A DNA stretch of 64,000 bases from Altererythrobacter sp. BO-6 (GTDB taxonomy: Bacteria; Pseudomonadota; Alphaproteobacteria; Sphingomonadales; Sphingomonadaceae), in assembly GCF_011047315.1 (NCBI RefSeq), contig NZ_CP049259.1:1674001-1738000 (forward strand), written 5' to 3'. The translations under genes were made by a program, and so were the position numbers. The notes beneath the pieces are model-generated. The model was not told the origin of the DNA. It did no database searches and saw nothing but the letters and a program-made list of their open reading frames with translations. Below are positions 46,486-55,417 of the stretch, one piece after another. Position 1 is the stretch's first letter; every line of letters starts with the position of its first letter.

Positions 46486-47264
46486 ATTCTCTCGCGGCCA
46501 ATCGCTTTCGCGATGGCCTCCGAGGGGGCGGCCTATCGGCCGGCGCGCGGTCGCGCTTGCGGTCCGCAAGCGGCCCGTTGCTGTCGCTCGCCATGCTCGT
46601 TCCGTCACAGACCCTCGCTCAGGCCTATCAGTGCCGCATGCCGCAAGTGGTCAGCGTACCTCAGGTGCGCGCCGACAGCCCTACCCGCACCGTTCCCGTC
46701 AGCGGATACACTCTAGCACTGAGCTGGGCGCCGGAGTTCTGCAAGACCCGCGAGATGGATGCGCGCCAGCGCCTGCAATGCTCGGGCCGCAACGGGCGGT
46801 TCGGGCTGGTGGTGCATGGCCTGTGGCCGGACGGGCGCGGCGCGTGGCCGCAGTGGTGCCGCACCGCGCTCCCCGTCAGCCCCGCCGAGGCACGGCGCAA
46901 CCTTTGCATGATGCCCTCTCCCGGCCTGATGGCGCGGCAATGGGCGAAGCACGGCAGCTGCATGGCGCCGCGCCCGGAGGCCTATTTCAAGGCGACCCGC
47001 GTATTGTGGCAAAGCCTCAAACTGCCTGACTATGACCGACTCTCACGGCAAGAGGGCCTGACCGCAGGCGATATCCGCCGGGCCTTCTCCGACGCCAACG
47101 GACGGCATTGGCAGCCGGAAATGGTTGGCGTGAAGCTCAATGCGCGCGGCTGGCTGGAAGAATTGAGGCTCTGCTATAGCAAGGATTTCATGCCGGTCCG
47201 TTGCACTCCAGGCAGGCTGGGCGCGAAAGACAGCGCGCCTGCGAACATCTGGCGGGGTTTGTAA
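46482..47264 (+). CDS. RNase T2-family endoribonuclease, exported
   Basis: A 260-residue secreted ribonuclease. Catalytic histidines lie in CAS I (FGLVVHGLWPDG) and CAS II (QWAKHGSCM), and several cysteines suggest disulfides. A signal-like segment (LLSLAMLVPSQTLAQA) ends near residue 47 after a long basic start. It would degrade RNA in the periplasm or outside. The start overlaps the nadC stop by 4 nt (ATGA), making it the last gene of the lytS-lytR-nadC-rnT2 unit. Confidence 0.92.
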   Translation: MNSLAANRFRDGLRGGGLSAGARSRLRSASGPLLSLAMLVPSQTLAQAYQCRMPQVVSVPQVRADSPTRTVPVSGYTLALSWAPEFCKTREMDARQRLQCSGRNGRFGLVVHGLWPDGRGAWPQWCRTALPVSPAEARRNLCMMPSPGLMARQWAKHGSCMAPRPEAYFKATRVLWQSLKLPDYDRLSRQEGLTAGDIRRAFSDANGRHWQPEMVGVKLNARGWLEELRLCYSKDFMPVRCTPGRLGAKDSAPANIWRGL

Positions 47265-47271
47265 GGCGCGA

Positions 47272-47285
47272 TTGATATCGATCAA
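47272..47285 (+). promoter_or_regulatory. Perfect FNR-type box before the tandem SpoIIAA-like gene
   Basis: TTGAT-ATCG-ATCAA matches the FNR/FixK consensus at all ten defined positions. Its centre is 29.5 nt before a -10-like TAATCT (47308-47313), the spacing of a class II FNR-activated promoter. The predicted start of transcription is near 47320, next to the ATG at 47321, so the mRNA could be leaderless. Confidence 0.75.
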
Positions 47286-47320
47286 TGCACCAGGCAGGCG
47301 ACTCGCCTAATCTTCTGTGC

Positions 47321-48070
47321 ATGATCGAAATCGACCGACTTTCCGAGAACGCCCATCGCATGGTGGTGATCGCCGAATTCCGGCAAGAGGATGCTGAAGC
47401 GCTCGTCGCATTCGCGAAAGAGCGCAATGCCGCTGGCGGCGGCGGCAATGTGCTGATCGATGTGACGGCGGTGACGGACTTCACTTTTTCCGCAGTCGCC
47501 ATCGAATTGGCCCACATGCCCAGCCTGGTCAAATGGGTCTATGGCCTGGATCGCATCGCCATTGTCTCTGACAATGACTGGGTGCGCACCGGCGCACGGC
47601 TCGAGAGCGCTTTGCTGCCAGGCGTCGTTTACGAGGTCTATGCCGAAGACGAGGCCGATGTGGCAAGGGTTTGGGTTCTGGAACAGAGCAAAGGCCCGCA
47701 CACAGGTGCCATCAAACAACTCGATGTTGGGCGGCCGGGTATCACTGCGTTCGAACTTTCAGGTCGACTTGACCGTGAGGAATCCGAGCGTGGCGTGGCA
47801 TTGGTGCGCAAGCTGCTGGAAGATTCGGACTCCGTGCGGCTGCTGCTGGTCATCCGCAATTGGCACGGTTTCGACCTTGATCGATTGCTGAGCCGCGAGG
47901 TGCTTTCGGGAAAGCTGGAGATTGCTCGCAAGCTTGATCGCTACGCGATCGTAGGTGGCCCGGAGTGGCTGCGACGTTACGCTGAATTCACCAGCGTCTT
48001 TGTCAAAGCGGAGATCAAGTCTTTCCCTCTAGAGGAGCAGGACAAGGCGATCGAGTGGCTGGCAGGTTGA
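47321..48070 (+). CDS. Tandem SpoIIAA-like (STAS-fold) protein
   Basis: A 249-residue soluble protein with two SpoIIAA-like/DUF3478-type domains, each about 120 residues. The first includes VLIDVTAVTDFTFSAVAIE and WVYGLDRIAIVSDNDWVR; the second RLLLVIRNWHGFDLDRLL and KLDRYAIVGGPEWLRRYAE, with matching helix-strand order and endings. Single-domain members are common and of unknown function, perhaps small-hydrophobic-ligand or stress proteins; the fusion is less usual. The ATG at 47321 is preferred over 47285, which lies in the FNR box. Micro-oxic induction is predicted. Confidence 0.82.
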   Translation: MIEIDRLSENAHRMVVIAEFRQEDAEALVAFAKERNAAGGGGNVLIDVTAVTDFTFSAVAIELAHMPSLVKWVYGLDRIAIVSDNDWVRTGARLESALLPGVVYEVYAEDEADVARVWVLEQSKGPHTGAIKQLDVGRPGITAFELSGRLDREESERGVALVRKLLEDSDSVRLLLVIRNWHGFDLDRLLSREVLSGKLEIARKLDRYAIVGGPEWLRRYAEFTSVFVKAEIKSFPLEEQDKAIEWLAG

Positions 48071-48073
48071 AAG

Positions 48074-48529
48074 CTACCGCCGCGCCTTGAAGAAATCGCG
48101 CAGCAGCTCGGCCGCTTCGCTTTCGCCCATGCCGGTGTAGACTTCGGGCCGATGCAGGCATTGCGGATGTTCGAACACCCTTGCGCCATGTTCCACCGCC
48201 CCGCCCTTGGGGTCAGGCGCTGCGTAATAGAGCCGGGCAATCCGCGCATGGCTGATCGCGCCCGCGCACATCGCACACGGCTCAAGCGTGACATAGAGAT
48301 CGCAACCGATCAGCCGCTCGCTGCCGAGCTTCGCCGCCGCTTCACGCAACGCAACGATTTCGGCATGGCCGCTGGGATCGGGCGGGTTGCGGGTTCGGTT
48401 GGCCGCCACGGCCAGGACTTGGCCATCCTTGACCACCAACGCGCCGATCGGCACTTCGCCCTCGCCCGCAGCTTTACGCGCCGCATCAAGCGCCAGTTGC
48501 ATCGGTTGCGGGATCGGCCACCTGGTCAT
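48074..48529 (-). CDS. tadA: tRNA-specific adenosine deaminase
   Basis: A 151-residue zinc deaminase that converts A34 to inosine in tRNA-Arg(ACG). The zinc motif is HAE (in [13 protein letters not shown]) and PCAMC (in [13 protein letters not shown]). The C-terminus includes [22 protein letters not shown], typical of TadA. It converges with the SpoIIAA-like gene 3 nt away. The divergent region toward rpmB is 149 nt. Confidence 0.95.
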   Translation of the reverse strand: MTRWPIPQPMQLALDAARKAAGEGEVPIGALVVKDGQVLAVAANRTRNPPDPSGHAEIVALREAAAKLGSERLIGCDLYVTLEPCAMCAGAISHARIARLYYAAPDPKGGAVEHGARVFEHPQCLHRPEVYTGMGESEAAELLRDFFKARR

Positions 48530-48570
48530 ATGGCCGCGCTAGCCGCACTCGGGCGAAGCCGCAACTTCGC

Positions 48571-48599
48571 TTGACGATTCGGCAGGTCGCCGCTATGCG
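48571..48599 (+). promoter_or_regulatory. Sigma-70-type promoter of rpmB
   Basis: TTGACG (48571-48576), a 17-nt spacer and TATGCG (48594-48599). The predicted start is about 75 nt before the rpmB ATG. The leader carries a small CGGGAAATCCCG hairpin. Confidence 0.6.
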
Positions 48600-48678
48600 C
48601 CCGGCCTTTCGGGAAATCCCGGCGATTTGCGGGCCGTCGAATCGGCTGCCCCCCCACTTTGAACGAACGAGAGATATC

Positions 48679-48969
48679 ATGTCGCGTATTTGCGAACTGA
48701 CCGGCAAGGGCCGCCAGGTTGGCCACAATGTGAGCCACGCCAACAACAAGACCAAGCGGGTGTTCCTGCCGAACCTGCAGAACGTCACGCTGCTGAGCGA
48801 AAAGCTGGGTCGCAGCTTCAAGTTCCGCGTGTCGACCGCTGGCCTGCGCTCGGTCGAGCACAATGGCGGGCTCGACAACTGGCTGCTCAAGACCAATGAC
48901 GACAAGCTTTCGGCCAATGCGCTGAAAGTGAAGCGCGAACTCAAGAAGGCTTCGAAGGAAGCCGCATAA
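48679..48969 (+). CDS. rpmB: 50S ribosomal protein L28
   Basis: A 96-residue ribosomal protein. The start [26 protein letters not shown] (first 20 typical) and the middle [20 protein letters not shown] match alphaproteobacterial L28. It stands alone with its own promoter (48571) and terminator (48999-49030). The frame extends upstream but the ATG at 48679 gives the family length. Confidence 0.97.
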   Translation: MSRICELTGKGRQVGHNVSHANNKTKRVFLPNLQNVTLLSEKLGRSFKFRVSTAGLRSVEHNGGLDNWLLKTNDDKLSANALKVKRELKKASKEAA

Positions 48970-48998
48970 GCCGCGCCCGCAAGGGCAGCGCTTTGGCA

Positions 48999-49030
48999 AA
49001 GGGCGTGCGAGGCGACTCGCGCGCCTTTTT
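48999..49030 (+). terminator. Rho-independent terminator of rpmB
   Basis: GGCG-T-GCGA pairs with TCGC-G-CGCC around a short GGCGAC loop region and is followed by TTTTT. It starts 30 nt after the rpmB stop. On the other strand the M23 gene ends at 49044. Confidence 0.85.
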
Positions 49031-49043
49031 GCGTGTGTGTGGC

Positions 49044-49967
49044 TTAGGCCTGCGGGTCCAGGAACAGCAGCGGATCGAGCCGCGCATCGCGCCACTTGAG
49101 GCTCCAGTGCAAATGCGGGCCGGTGGCGCGGCCCGATGCGCCGACATTGCCGATATGCTGGCCTTGCCGGACCCGGTCGCCCTCTTTCACCGCCAGCGCC
49201 GACGCATGGAGGAAGGCGCTGTTGAGCCCCTGCCCGTGATCGATGATCAGCAGCTTGCCTTCGAGCGAAAATTCCTGCTCCGCCGCGAGCACCACGACGC
49301 CGTCTGCGGGGGCGACAAAGGGCGTGCCTGCTCCGGGTGCGATATCCAGTCCCGAATGATAGCTGCCCGGCTCGCCGCGATAGATCCGCTGGGAGCCGAA
49401 CCGGCCCGAGATGCGCCCCTTGACCGGCCAGATGAAGCTTTGCCGCCAGCCTTGCGCGCCGCTGTCCTTTTCGCGCGCGGCATAGATCGCCGCAAGTTCC
49501 GGACGGCGACGTTCGAGGAATGCTTCGCTTGCCCCGCCGGGCCGCCGCGCGACATTGATATGCTCGATATTCCAGGCCCGCGGCGCGATCGTCAGCGCCT
49601 CGCTGTGCTGTGAGCCATCGGCCAGCTCTGCCACCAGTTCGGCGCTGCCGCCCGCATCGCGATCGAACGCAGCAAAGAAGCGCCCGTCGGCAGCCAGCGG
49701 CACCTCGGTTTCGCCCAGCCGCAGCGAGCGCGTGCCAACAGGAGCAATGCCGTTGATCCAGCCGCCCTGGGTCAGCGCACCGGAATAGGTCAGCTGCTTG
49801 CGAGCCGCGGAAGCGGGCAGCGCTGCAGCATCATCCGCTGCAGCGAGCATAACCGCCAGCGCCGGAACCAGCTCTGGCGCGGACTCAGGCGTGGTCCGCT
49901 CTCCGCATGCGGTCAGTGCCGCCAGTCCAGGCAGTAGCAAGGCCAGCGGGATCGCTCGCCGCAGCAT
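49044..49967 (-). CDS. M23-family metallopeptidase lipoprotein
   Basis: A 307-residue LytM-type protein. A lipobox LTAC anchors it in the envelope. The catalytic domain is C-terminal: WPVKGRISGRFGSQR, then the zinc ligands in YHSGLDIA (HxxxD) and the HLHW motif in TGPHLHWSLKW. It should cut peptidoglycan cross-links, or regulate amidases if degenerate, but the ligands are intact here. The ATG at 49967 overlaps the stop of the DUF2093 gene by one base (TAATG). An in-frame upstream extension runs over that gene and is rejected. Confidence 0.93.
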   Translation of the reverse strand: MLRRAIPLALLLPGLAALTACGERTTPESAPELVPALAVMLAAADDAAALPASAARKQLTYSGALTQGGWINGIAPVGTRSLRLGETEVPLAADGRFFAAFDRDAGGSAELVAELADGSQHSEALTIAPRAWNIEHINVARRPGGASEAFLERRRPELAAIYAAREKDSGAQGWRQSFIWPVKGRISGRFGSQRIYRGEPGSYHSGLDIAPGAGTPFVAPADGVVVLAAEQEFSLEGKLLIIDHGQGLNSAFLHASALAVKEGDRVRQGQHIGNVGASGRATGPHLHWSLKWRDARLDPLLFLDPQA

Positions 49968-50170
49968 TACAAATGCCCCAGCAATCGCTGGGTCGCGATC
50001 TCGCAGCTGGCATAGGCTTCCTGGTGCTCCGCGCTCCAATAGCGCAGCTCTTCCAGCGCAATCGCTTCGCCGCTGACCGCACAGCGAACGAATTTGCCCG
50101 CGCGCAGCACGCGGAAGGTGCTTGGTCCGTAATAGAGCTTGGCTTCGCCATCGCCTGAATTCATCAACAT
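49967..50170 (-). CDS. DUF2093 small protein
   Basis: A 67-residue protein of the alphaproteobacterial DUF2093 family, with YGPSTFRVLRAGKFVRCAVSG, then LEELRYWSAEHQEAYAS. It is complete, soluble and of unknown function. Its stop overlaps the M23 start (TAATG), and it follows xseA on the same strand by 35 nt, so xseA, DUF2093 and the peptidase are probably one operon. Confidence 0.88.
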   Translation of the reverse strand: MLMNSGDGEAKLYYGPSTFRVLRAGKFVRCAVSGEAIALEELRYWSAEHQEAYASCEIATQRLLGHL

Positions 50171-50205
50171 GGCGGGTCTTTAGCAAGCGCGTGCCGAACG
50201 GGCAA

Positions 50206-51672
50206 TTAACCGAACAGATCGTCTTGTTTAGGAACGTTCGACGGCGCTTTGGGGCGTGGTTTGGCAGGTTTGAGGGCTGGGCCATCGGCAGGCGTGACGG
50301 CGAGCCGCCCATCGGCGAATTGAAGCACCAGCGCGGCTTCCTGCGCCGCCGCTGACCGGCTCGTCAGGGCCTTGTCGTTCGCGTCGCGCACGATGGCATA
50401 ACCGCGCCGCAGCGGCTCCTCCGGGTGGAACTGCTGCGCCAGCCGGGCGAGCGCGGCGAGCGCTTCGCGTTTGCGATCAAGCGGGCGCATGACGAGTTCG
50501 GGCACAAGCCGCACCCGCTCAAGCTGGCGCCGGGCATCGCCGAGCCCGCGGCGGAGCAATACGGGTGAGAGCCGCGCCGATGCGCCTGCCAACTGTTCAC
50601 GGCCACGCCCCGCCCGATCCATGAGCGCGCGCCGGAGCCGCTCGCTGAGATCGTCGAGCCACTGTGTGTGCGGCTGAAGCAATGCTTCAAGCTTCGGCAT
50701 CCGCCGCACCCGCGCCTCAAGCCGCTCGCGCCCCAGCTCGACCGGGCGCAGCACCGCCCGGCGCTGCCGGTTGGCGAGGTCCGCCACCGTCGCAACCAGG
50801 TCCGCGCGTACAGGCACCGCCATTTCCGCCGCTGCTGTGGGCGTGGGTGCCCGGCGATCGGCTGCATAGTCTGCCAGCGTGGTATCGGTCTCATGCCCCA
50901 CCGCAGAGATCACAGGGATCGGGCAATCGGCGATCGCGCGGACAACAATTTCCTCGTTGAAGGCCCACAGGTCCTCGATCGAGCCACCCCCACGCGCAAC
51001 GATCACGACATCGGGGCGCGGCACTGGGCCAGACCCGTCCAGCGCCGCGAAGCTGCGCACTGCGGCGGCGACTTGCTCGGTCGCGCCTTGCCCCTGCACC
51101 AGCACCGGCCACACCAGCACGTGCGAAGGAAAGCGATCGGCCAGCCGGTGGAGGATGTCGCGGATCACCGAGCCGGTGGGCGAAGTGACCACACCGATCA
51201 CGCGCGGAAGATAGGGCAATGCCTGCTTGCGCGAACTGGCAAACAGCCCCTCCGCCTCAAGCTTGCGCCGCGTCTTTTCCAGCAGCGCCAGTAGCGCGCC
51301 CTCGCCCGCAATCTCCAGGCTATCTATCACGATCTGGTATTTCGAGCGACCCGGATAGGTCGTCAGCTTGCCGGTGGCGATCACTTCGATCCCGTCTTCG
51401 GGCGCGAATGCCAGCCGCTGGGCATTACCGCGCCACATCACCCCGTCGAGCACCGCGCCTTCATCCTTCAGCGCCAGGTAGAGGTGCCCCGATGCCGCGC
51501 GCTTCACACCTGACAGCTCGCCGCGTAGCCGCACAAAGCCGAAGCGATCCTCCACCACCCGCTTGAGCTGGTTCGAAATCTCGGTGATCGTAAGCGGCGC
51601 GGCGTTGTCGCCCGGCGGCGTGCGCGCTACCAGCCCTGCATTGTCAGTGTCGCGATCATCGGGAGCGGTCAT
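50206..51672 (-). CDS. xseA: Exodeoxyribonuclease VII large subunit
   Basis: A 488-residue catalytic subunit of exonuclease VII. The N-terminal OB fold is [26 protein letters not shown]. The catalytic block includes [17 protein letters not shown], the [21 protein letters not shown] region and [16 protein letters not shown] coiled-coil helical part and C-terminal segment follow. The ATG at 51672 has AAGGA 6 nt before it. It shares the tetranucleotide CATG with the purD start on the other strand, so its promoter must lie inside purD. xseB is not in the window. Confidence 0.95.
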   Translation of the reverse strand: MTAPDDRDTDNAGLVARTPPGDNAAPLTITEISNQLKRVVEDRFGFVRLRGELSGVKRAASGHLYLALKDEGAVLDGVMWRGNAQRLAFAPEDGIEVIATGKLTTYPGRSKYQIVIDSLEIAGEGALLALLEKTRRKLEAEGLFASSRKQALPYLPRVIGVVTSPTGSVIRDILHRLADRFPSHVLVWPVLVQGQGATEQVAAAVRSFAALDGSGPVPRPDVVIVARGGGSIEDLWAFNEEIVVRAIADCPIPVISAVGHETDTTLADYAADRRAPTPTAAAEMAVPVRADLVATVADLANRQRRAVLRPVELGRERLEARVRRMPKLEALLQPHTQWLDDLSERLRRALMDRAGRGREQLAGASARLSPVLLRRGLGDARRQLERVRLVPELVMRPLDRKREALAALARLAQQFHPEEPLRRGYAIVRDANDKALTSRSAAAQEAALVLQFADGRLAVTPADGPALKPAKPRPKAPSNVPKQDDLFG

Positions 51673-52945
51673 GAATATCCTTCTTCTCGGCTCGGGCGGG
51701 CGCGAACATGCGCTGGCGTGGAAGCTGGCGCAATCCCCCAGCTGCACGAAGCTTTACGCTGCCCCCGGCAATCCCGGGATAGCCGAGGAGGCAGAGCTGG
51801 TGCCGCTCGATGCGACCGATCACGGCGCGGTGATCGCTTGCGGCCGGGCCAACGACATCGGCCTGGTGGTGATCGGGCCGGAGGCTCCGCTGGTCGACGG
51901 GCTGTCGGACTCGCTTCGCGCAGCCGGGGTGCCGGTGTTCGGCCCTTCGCAGGCCGCCGCGCAGCTCGAAGGCAGCAAGGGTTTCACCAAGGATTTGTGC
52001 GAGCGAGCCGGGATCCCCACGGCAGGATACGTCCGCACCGCATCGCTCGGCGAGGCCACTGCCGCGCTCGATCGCTTCGCCGCGCCTTTCGTGCTTAAGG
52101 CTGACGGGCTGGCTGCGGGCAAGGGTGTGGTGATAGCGGAAACCCGCGCAGAGGCCGAGGCAGCGCTGGCCGACATGTTCGGCGGCGCGTTCGGAGAGGC
52201 CGGCGCCGAAGTGGTGATCGAGGAATTCATGGCGGGCGAGGAAGCGAGCTTCTTCGCGCTCACCGACGGCACTTCGATCATCCCCTTCGGCAGCGCGCAG
52301 GATCACAAGCGCGTGGGCGATGGCGACACCGGCCCAAACACCGGCGGTATGGGCGCCTATTCGCCAGCCCCGATCCTGACCGACGAGCTTCAGGCGCAAG
52401 TGATGCGCGAGATCATCGAGCCGACCGTGCGCACCATGGCGGCAGAGGGCAATCCCTATTCAGGCGTGCTCTATGCCGGGCTGATGCTGACTGGCGATGG
52501 GCCGAAGCTGATCGAATACAATTGCCGTTTCGGAGATCCCGAATGCCAGGTGCTGATGAGCCGGCTCGAAGGCGATCTGGTCGAGATCATGCTAGCCTGC
52601 GCGGAAGGTCGGCTCAGCGGAGTGGAGGCGCATTTTTCGCCGCAAGCCGCGCTGACAGTGGTCATGGCCGCCAAGGGCTATCCTGGCACCCCTGAAAAGG
52701 GCGGTGCGATCGAACTCGGTGACTCCGAGGCACAAGGCGCCAAGGTGTTCCACGCCGGCACCTCGCTGAAGGACGGCCAACTGGTGGCAAATGGCGGCCG
52801 CGTGCTCAACGTCACCGCGCTGGGTCGCAACGTGACCGACGCGCAGGTGGCGGCCTACGCGGCTGTCGATGCCATCAGCTTTCCGAGCGGCTTCTGCCGC
52901 CGTGATATTGGCTGGCGCGAGGTGGAGCGCGAACGGCAAAATTGA
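51671..52945 (+). CDS. purD: Phosphoribosylamine-glycine ligase
   Basis: A 424-residue ATP-grasp enzyme, second step of purine synthesis. It begins [19 protein letters not shown] and includes [30 protein letters not shown], the catalytic [20 protein letters not shown] (first 20) and [12 protein letters not shown]. It ends [16 protein letters not shown]. The ATG at 51671 has GGGAG 5 nt before it. The start overlaps that of xseA on the opposite strand. The stop codon lies within a near-perfect FNR box that belongs to the next gene. Confidence 0.97.
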   Translation: MNILLLGSGGREHALAWKLAQSPSCTKLYAAPGNPGIAEEAELVPLDATDHGAVIACGRANDIGLVVIGPEAPLVDGLSDSLRAAGVPVFGPSQAAAQLEGSKGFTKDLCERAGIPTAGYVRTASLGEATAALDRFAAPFVLKADGLAAGKGVVIAETRAEAEAALADMFGGAFGEAGAEVVIEEFMAGEEASFFALTDGTSIIPFGSAQDHKRVGDGDTGPNTGGMGAYSPAPILTDELQAQVMREIIEPTVRTMAAEGNPYSGVLYAGLMLTGDGPKLIEYNCRFGDPECQVLMSRLEGDLVEIMLACAEGRLSGVEAHFSPQAALTVVMAAKGYPGTPEKGGAIELGDSEAQGAKVFHAGTSLKDGQLVANGGRVLNVTALGRNVTDAQVAAYAAVDAISFPSGFCRRDIGWREVERERQN

Positions 52946-52955
52946 TCTGGATCAC
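52942..52955 (+). promoter_or_regulatory. Near-perfect FNR-type box before the cytochrome c gene
   Basis: TTGAT-CTGG-ATCAC differs from the FNR consensus at one position. A -10-like TAATCC (52979-52984) begins 30.5 nt after its centre, close to class II geometry. It overlaps the purD stop codon. The next gene starts at 53012. Confidence 0.65.
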
Positions 52956-53011
52956 AGACTGGATCGGCCTGCGCACGCTAATCCTGCTCCAGTCGCCGGG
53001 GAGGACGAAAC

Positions 53012-53389
53012 ATGAAGAACACCGCTTTCATTCTGGCTGTAGCGCTCGCGGCCAGCGGCTGCGCCTATTCGGCTCCTGGAACCGGCCTCACTGAGAGCGC
53101 CGCCCCGCGGACCGAAGCCGAACACCACCGGCTCGCCTTTGTCCAGGCAGCCTGCGGGGGGTGCCATTCGGTCGAGGCGACCGGCCTTTCGCCCAATCCG
53201 CTCTCGCCGCCGTTTGCCGATATCGCCAATCGCCAAGGCCTGACCCGGGCGACGCTGGTGACCTGGCTGACGGACGCGCACAATTATCCCGAAGTGATGG
53301 ATTTCGATCTCGACCCGCCCCAGGTGGAGGACATCGCCGACTATATCCTGACGCTGCGGGGCGAGGATTATCGCAAGCTGCCCGATTGA
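53012..53389 (+). CDS. Small c-type cytochrome lipoprotein
   Basis: A 125-residue protein with a lipobox AASGC (Cys17) and one heme motif CGGCH at residues 48-52. The sixth ligand is likely the methionine in YPEVMDFDLDPPQVEDIADYI. It is a monoheme class I-type electron carrier anchored in the periplasm. A GGGGAGGA ribosome site lies 6 nt before the ATG. The FNR box upstream suggests induction at low oxygen, in line with a role in a high-affinity or alternative respiratory chain. Confidence 0.9.
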   Translation: MKNTAFILAVALAASGCAYSAPGTGLTESAAPRTEAEHHRLAFVQAACGGCHSVEATGLSPNPLSPPFADIANRQGLTRATLVTWLTDAHNYPEVMDFDLDPPQVEDIADYILTLRGEDYRKLPD

Positions 53390-53464
53390 TTCGAGGCTGC
53401 ATTTGCACCGATCGCTGTCTGCATGATATGAGGCGCGCGGGGTCGCATCGAGGGGGATTACTCG

Positions 53465-54283
53465 ATGCCATACAAGCATGCGCATTATTTCGTCGGCTTC
53501 GTCCTGCTGGTCATCCTGGTGGGTTTCTGGGCGAGTTACTGGTCGCCAATCGCCAATGTACCGCTCGCCTTCCATATCCACGCGATCAGTTCGACCGTCT
53601 GGCTGTTGCTGCTGATTGTCCAGAGCGTGGCAATTCACCGGCGCTCGAATGCGTTTCACAAGCAGATGGGCCTTGCCAGCTTCGCGCTGTTCCCGTTCCT
53701 GATCCTCGGTTTCATCATGATTATCGACGTGTCCGCCCGGCGCTATGCGGCGGCGGAGAACCCGTTCATCATCTACAATGGGCCGTCATTCGGCGTCGGG
53801 ATGGCGATAGCGATCGCGGCCTATCTCACGCTGTTCTATCAGGCGCTCAAGCATCGGCGGAACGTGAAACTGCATGCGGGCTATATGCTAGCCACGCCGC
53901 TGATCCTGTTCGAATCGCCCTTCAGCCGGGTGATGGGCAATCTGTTCCCATGGATGAATGTGATCGGCAGCGAGGGGCCACATGCCGTGCTCGACACGAT
54001 CGCGATCAGCGATGGTATGGCGATCGTCTTTGCGATGACGCTCTATGTCATGGATCGCAAGAACGGGGCGCCATGGCTGGTCGCGTCCTTCTTCATGGCG
54101 CTGCAGGCCGTGGTGATGTGGAATGCGCCGTTCGTTCCTGCGCTGGGGCCACTGTTCACCGCCTATGGCCAGATCCCGCTGGCGGTAACCGCAGCGCTCG
54201 GCATTGCCGCAGGCGCGGCTGCGGGCTGGTTCGGATGGCAAGCGGGCGGCGCCGCCAAAAAGCGCGCGCCCGCCACCGCCTGA
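53465..54283 (+). CDS. Polytopic membrane protein of unknown function
   Basis: A 272-residue protein with about seven hydrophobic segments. Conserved-looking histidines lie in HIHAISSTVWLLLLIVQSV, IHRRSNAFHKQMG and KLHAGYMLATP, which could bind heme or metal as in DUF2306-like or cytochrome-b561-like proteins. No family is assigned. It is 75 nt downstream of the cytochrome c gene on the same strand, with a GAGGGGGA site before the ATG. A respiratory link is possible but not shown. Confidence 0.75.
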   Translation: MPYKHAHYFVGFVLLVILVGFWASYWSPIANVPLAFHIHAISSTVWLLLLIVQSVAIHRRSNAFHKQMGLASFALFPFLILGFIMIIDVSARRYAAAENPFIIYNGPSFGVGMAIAIAAYLTLFYQALKHRRNVKLHAGYMLATPLILFESPFSRVMGNLFPWMNVIGSEGPHAVLDTIAISDGMAIVFAMTLYVMDRKNGAPWLVASFFMALQAVVMWNAPFVPALGPLFTAYGQIPLAVTAALGIAAGAAAGWFGWQAGGAAKKRAPATA

Positions 54284-54289
54284 CCGAAT

Positions 54290-55285
54290 TCAGCCGAGTT
54301 TTTCTGCCACCAGCGCCTTGAGATCGGTCTCCGGGCGCGGGCCGTAATGGCTGATCACTTCGGCGGCGGTAATCGCGCCCTTGCGCAGGCAGGTTTCAAG
54401 TGGTTCGCCGCGGACATAGCCCGACAGGAAGCCTGCAGCGAACTGGTCGCCGGCGCCGGTCGTGTCGACCACCTTGGCAACCGGCTCTGCCGAGACCTCG
54501 GCCCGTTCGCCATGGGCGATGGCAATTGCACCCTTTTCGCTGCGGGTCGCCACCAGCACAGGTACCTTCGCCGCAACCATCGCCACCCCGGCTTCGAAGT
54601 CAGCTTCGCCGGTCAGCGTCGCCAGCTCATGCTCATTGACGAACAAGATGTCGATCACGCCATCTTCCAGCATCTGGCGGAAATCGTCACCATGGCGCTC
54701 GATCACGAAGCTCTCGCTGGCGGTGAAGGCGATCTTGCGCCCAGCATTGCGCGCGACCTCAATCGCGCGGCGCATCGCGCGGCGGGGCTCTTCCGGATCC
54801 CACAGATAGCCTTCAAGGTAGAGGATTGCACCTGATGCGATCAGCTCTTCATCGAGTGCTTCGGCAGGCAGGAACTGGCCCGCGCCAAGGAAGGTGTTCA
54901 TCGTGCGCTCGCCATCGGGCGTCACGAAAATGAGCACGCGGCCCGTCGCAGGTTCGCCCGCACGCGCCGGCGTGTCGAAATCGATCCCCGTGGCCCGCAT
55001 GTCATGCGCGAAGACCTTGCCCAGCTGGTCATCCGCGACCTGCCCGATGAAGGCGCATTGCAGCCCCAGCGTCGAAAGGCCTGCCAAGGTGTTGGCGGCC
55101 GAGCCGCCCGAGATTTCCCGTGCGGGAGGCATGGCGGCGTAAAGCTCGTCAGCACGTGCTTCGTCGATCAGCGTCATCCCGCCGCGATTGAGCTGCAGTT
55201 CCTCGATCAGTTCTTCTTCGCAAGAGGCGATGATATCGACCACGGCATTGCCAATGGCGATCACGTCATAACGGGGCTGGGTCAC
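54290..55285 (-). CDS. PfkB-family adenosine kinase
   Basis: A 331-residue ribokinase-fold sugar kinase, probably adenosine kinase, making AMP from adenosine and ATP. Signatures are GGSAANTLAGLSTLG and the anion-hole motif DTTGAGDQFAAGFLSGY with the catalytic aspartate. The GTG at 55285 has AGGA 6 nt before it and is preferred over a TTG at 55318. It converges on the membrane protein with a 6-nt gap. A fructokinase-like role cannot be excluded from sequence alone. Confidence 0.88.
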   Translation of the reverse strand: MTQPRYDVIAIGNAVVDIIASCEEELIEELQLNRGGMTLIDEARADELYAAMPPAREISGGSAANTLAGLSTLGLQCAFIGQVADDQLGKVFAHDMRATGIDFDTPARAGEPATGRVLIFVTPDGERTMNTFLGAGQFLPAEALDEELIASGAILYLEGYLWDPEEPRRAMRRAIEVARNAGRKIAFTASESFVIERHGDDFRQMLEDGVIDILFVNEHELATLTGEADFEAGVAMVAAKVPVLVATRSEKGAIAIAHGERAEVSAEPVAKVVDTTGAGDQFAAGFLSGYVRGEPLETCLRKGAITAAEVISHYGPRPETDLKALVAEKLG

Positions 55286-55417
55286 GCGAATTCCTGGATT
55301 ATTGGGCTGAAACAGCAAGGATTGCGCCGCCTAGCGCGCTGCGGCGCTCACGCCAAGGGCAGATCGTCGCGACGGGTGTTGACTTGGCCGCGGTTCGTGG
55401 GAAAGCGCCACATTCGG

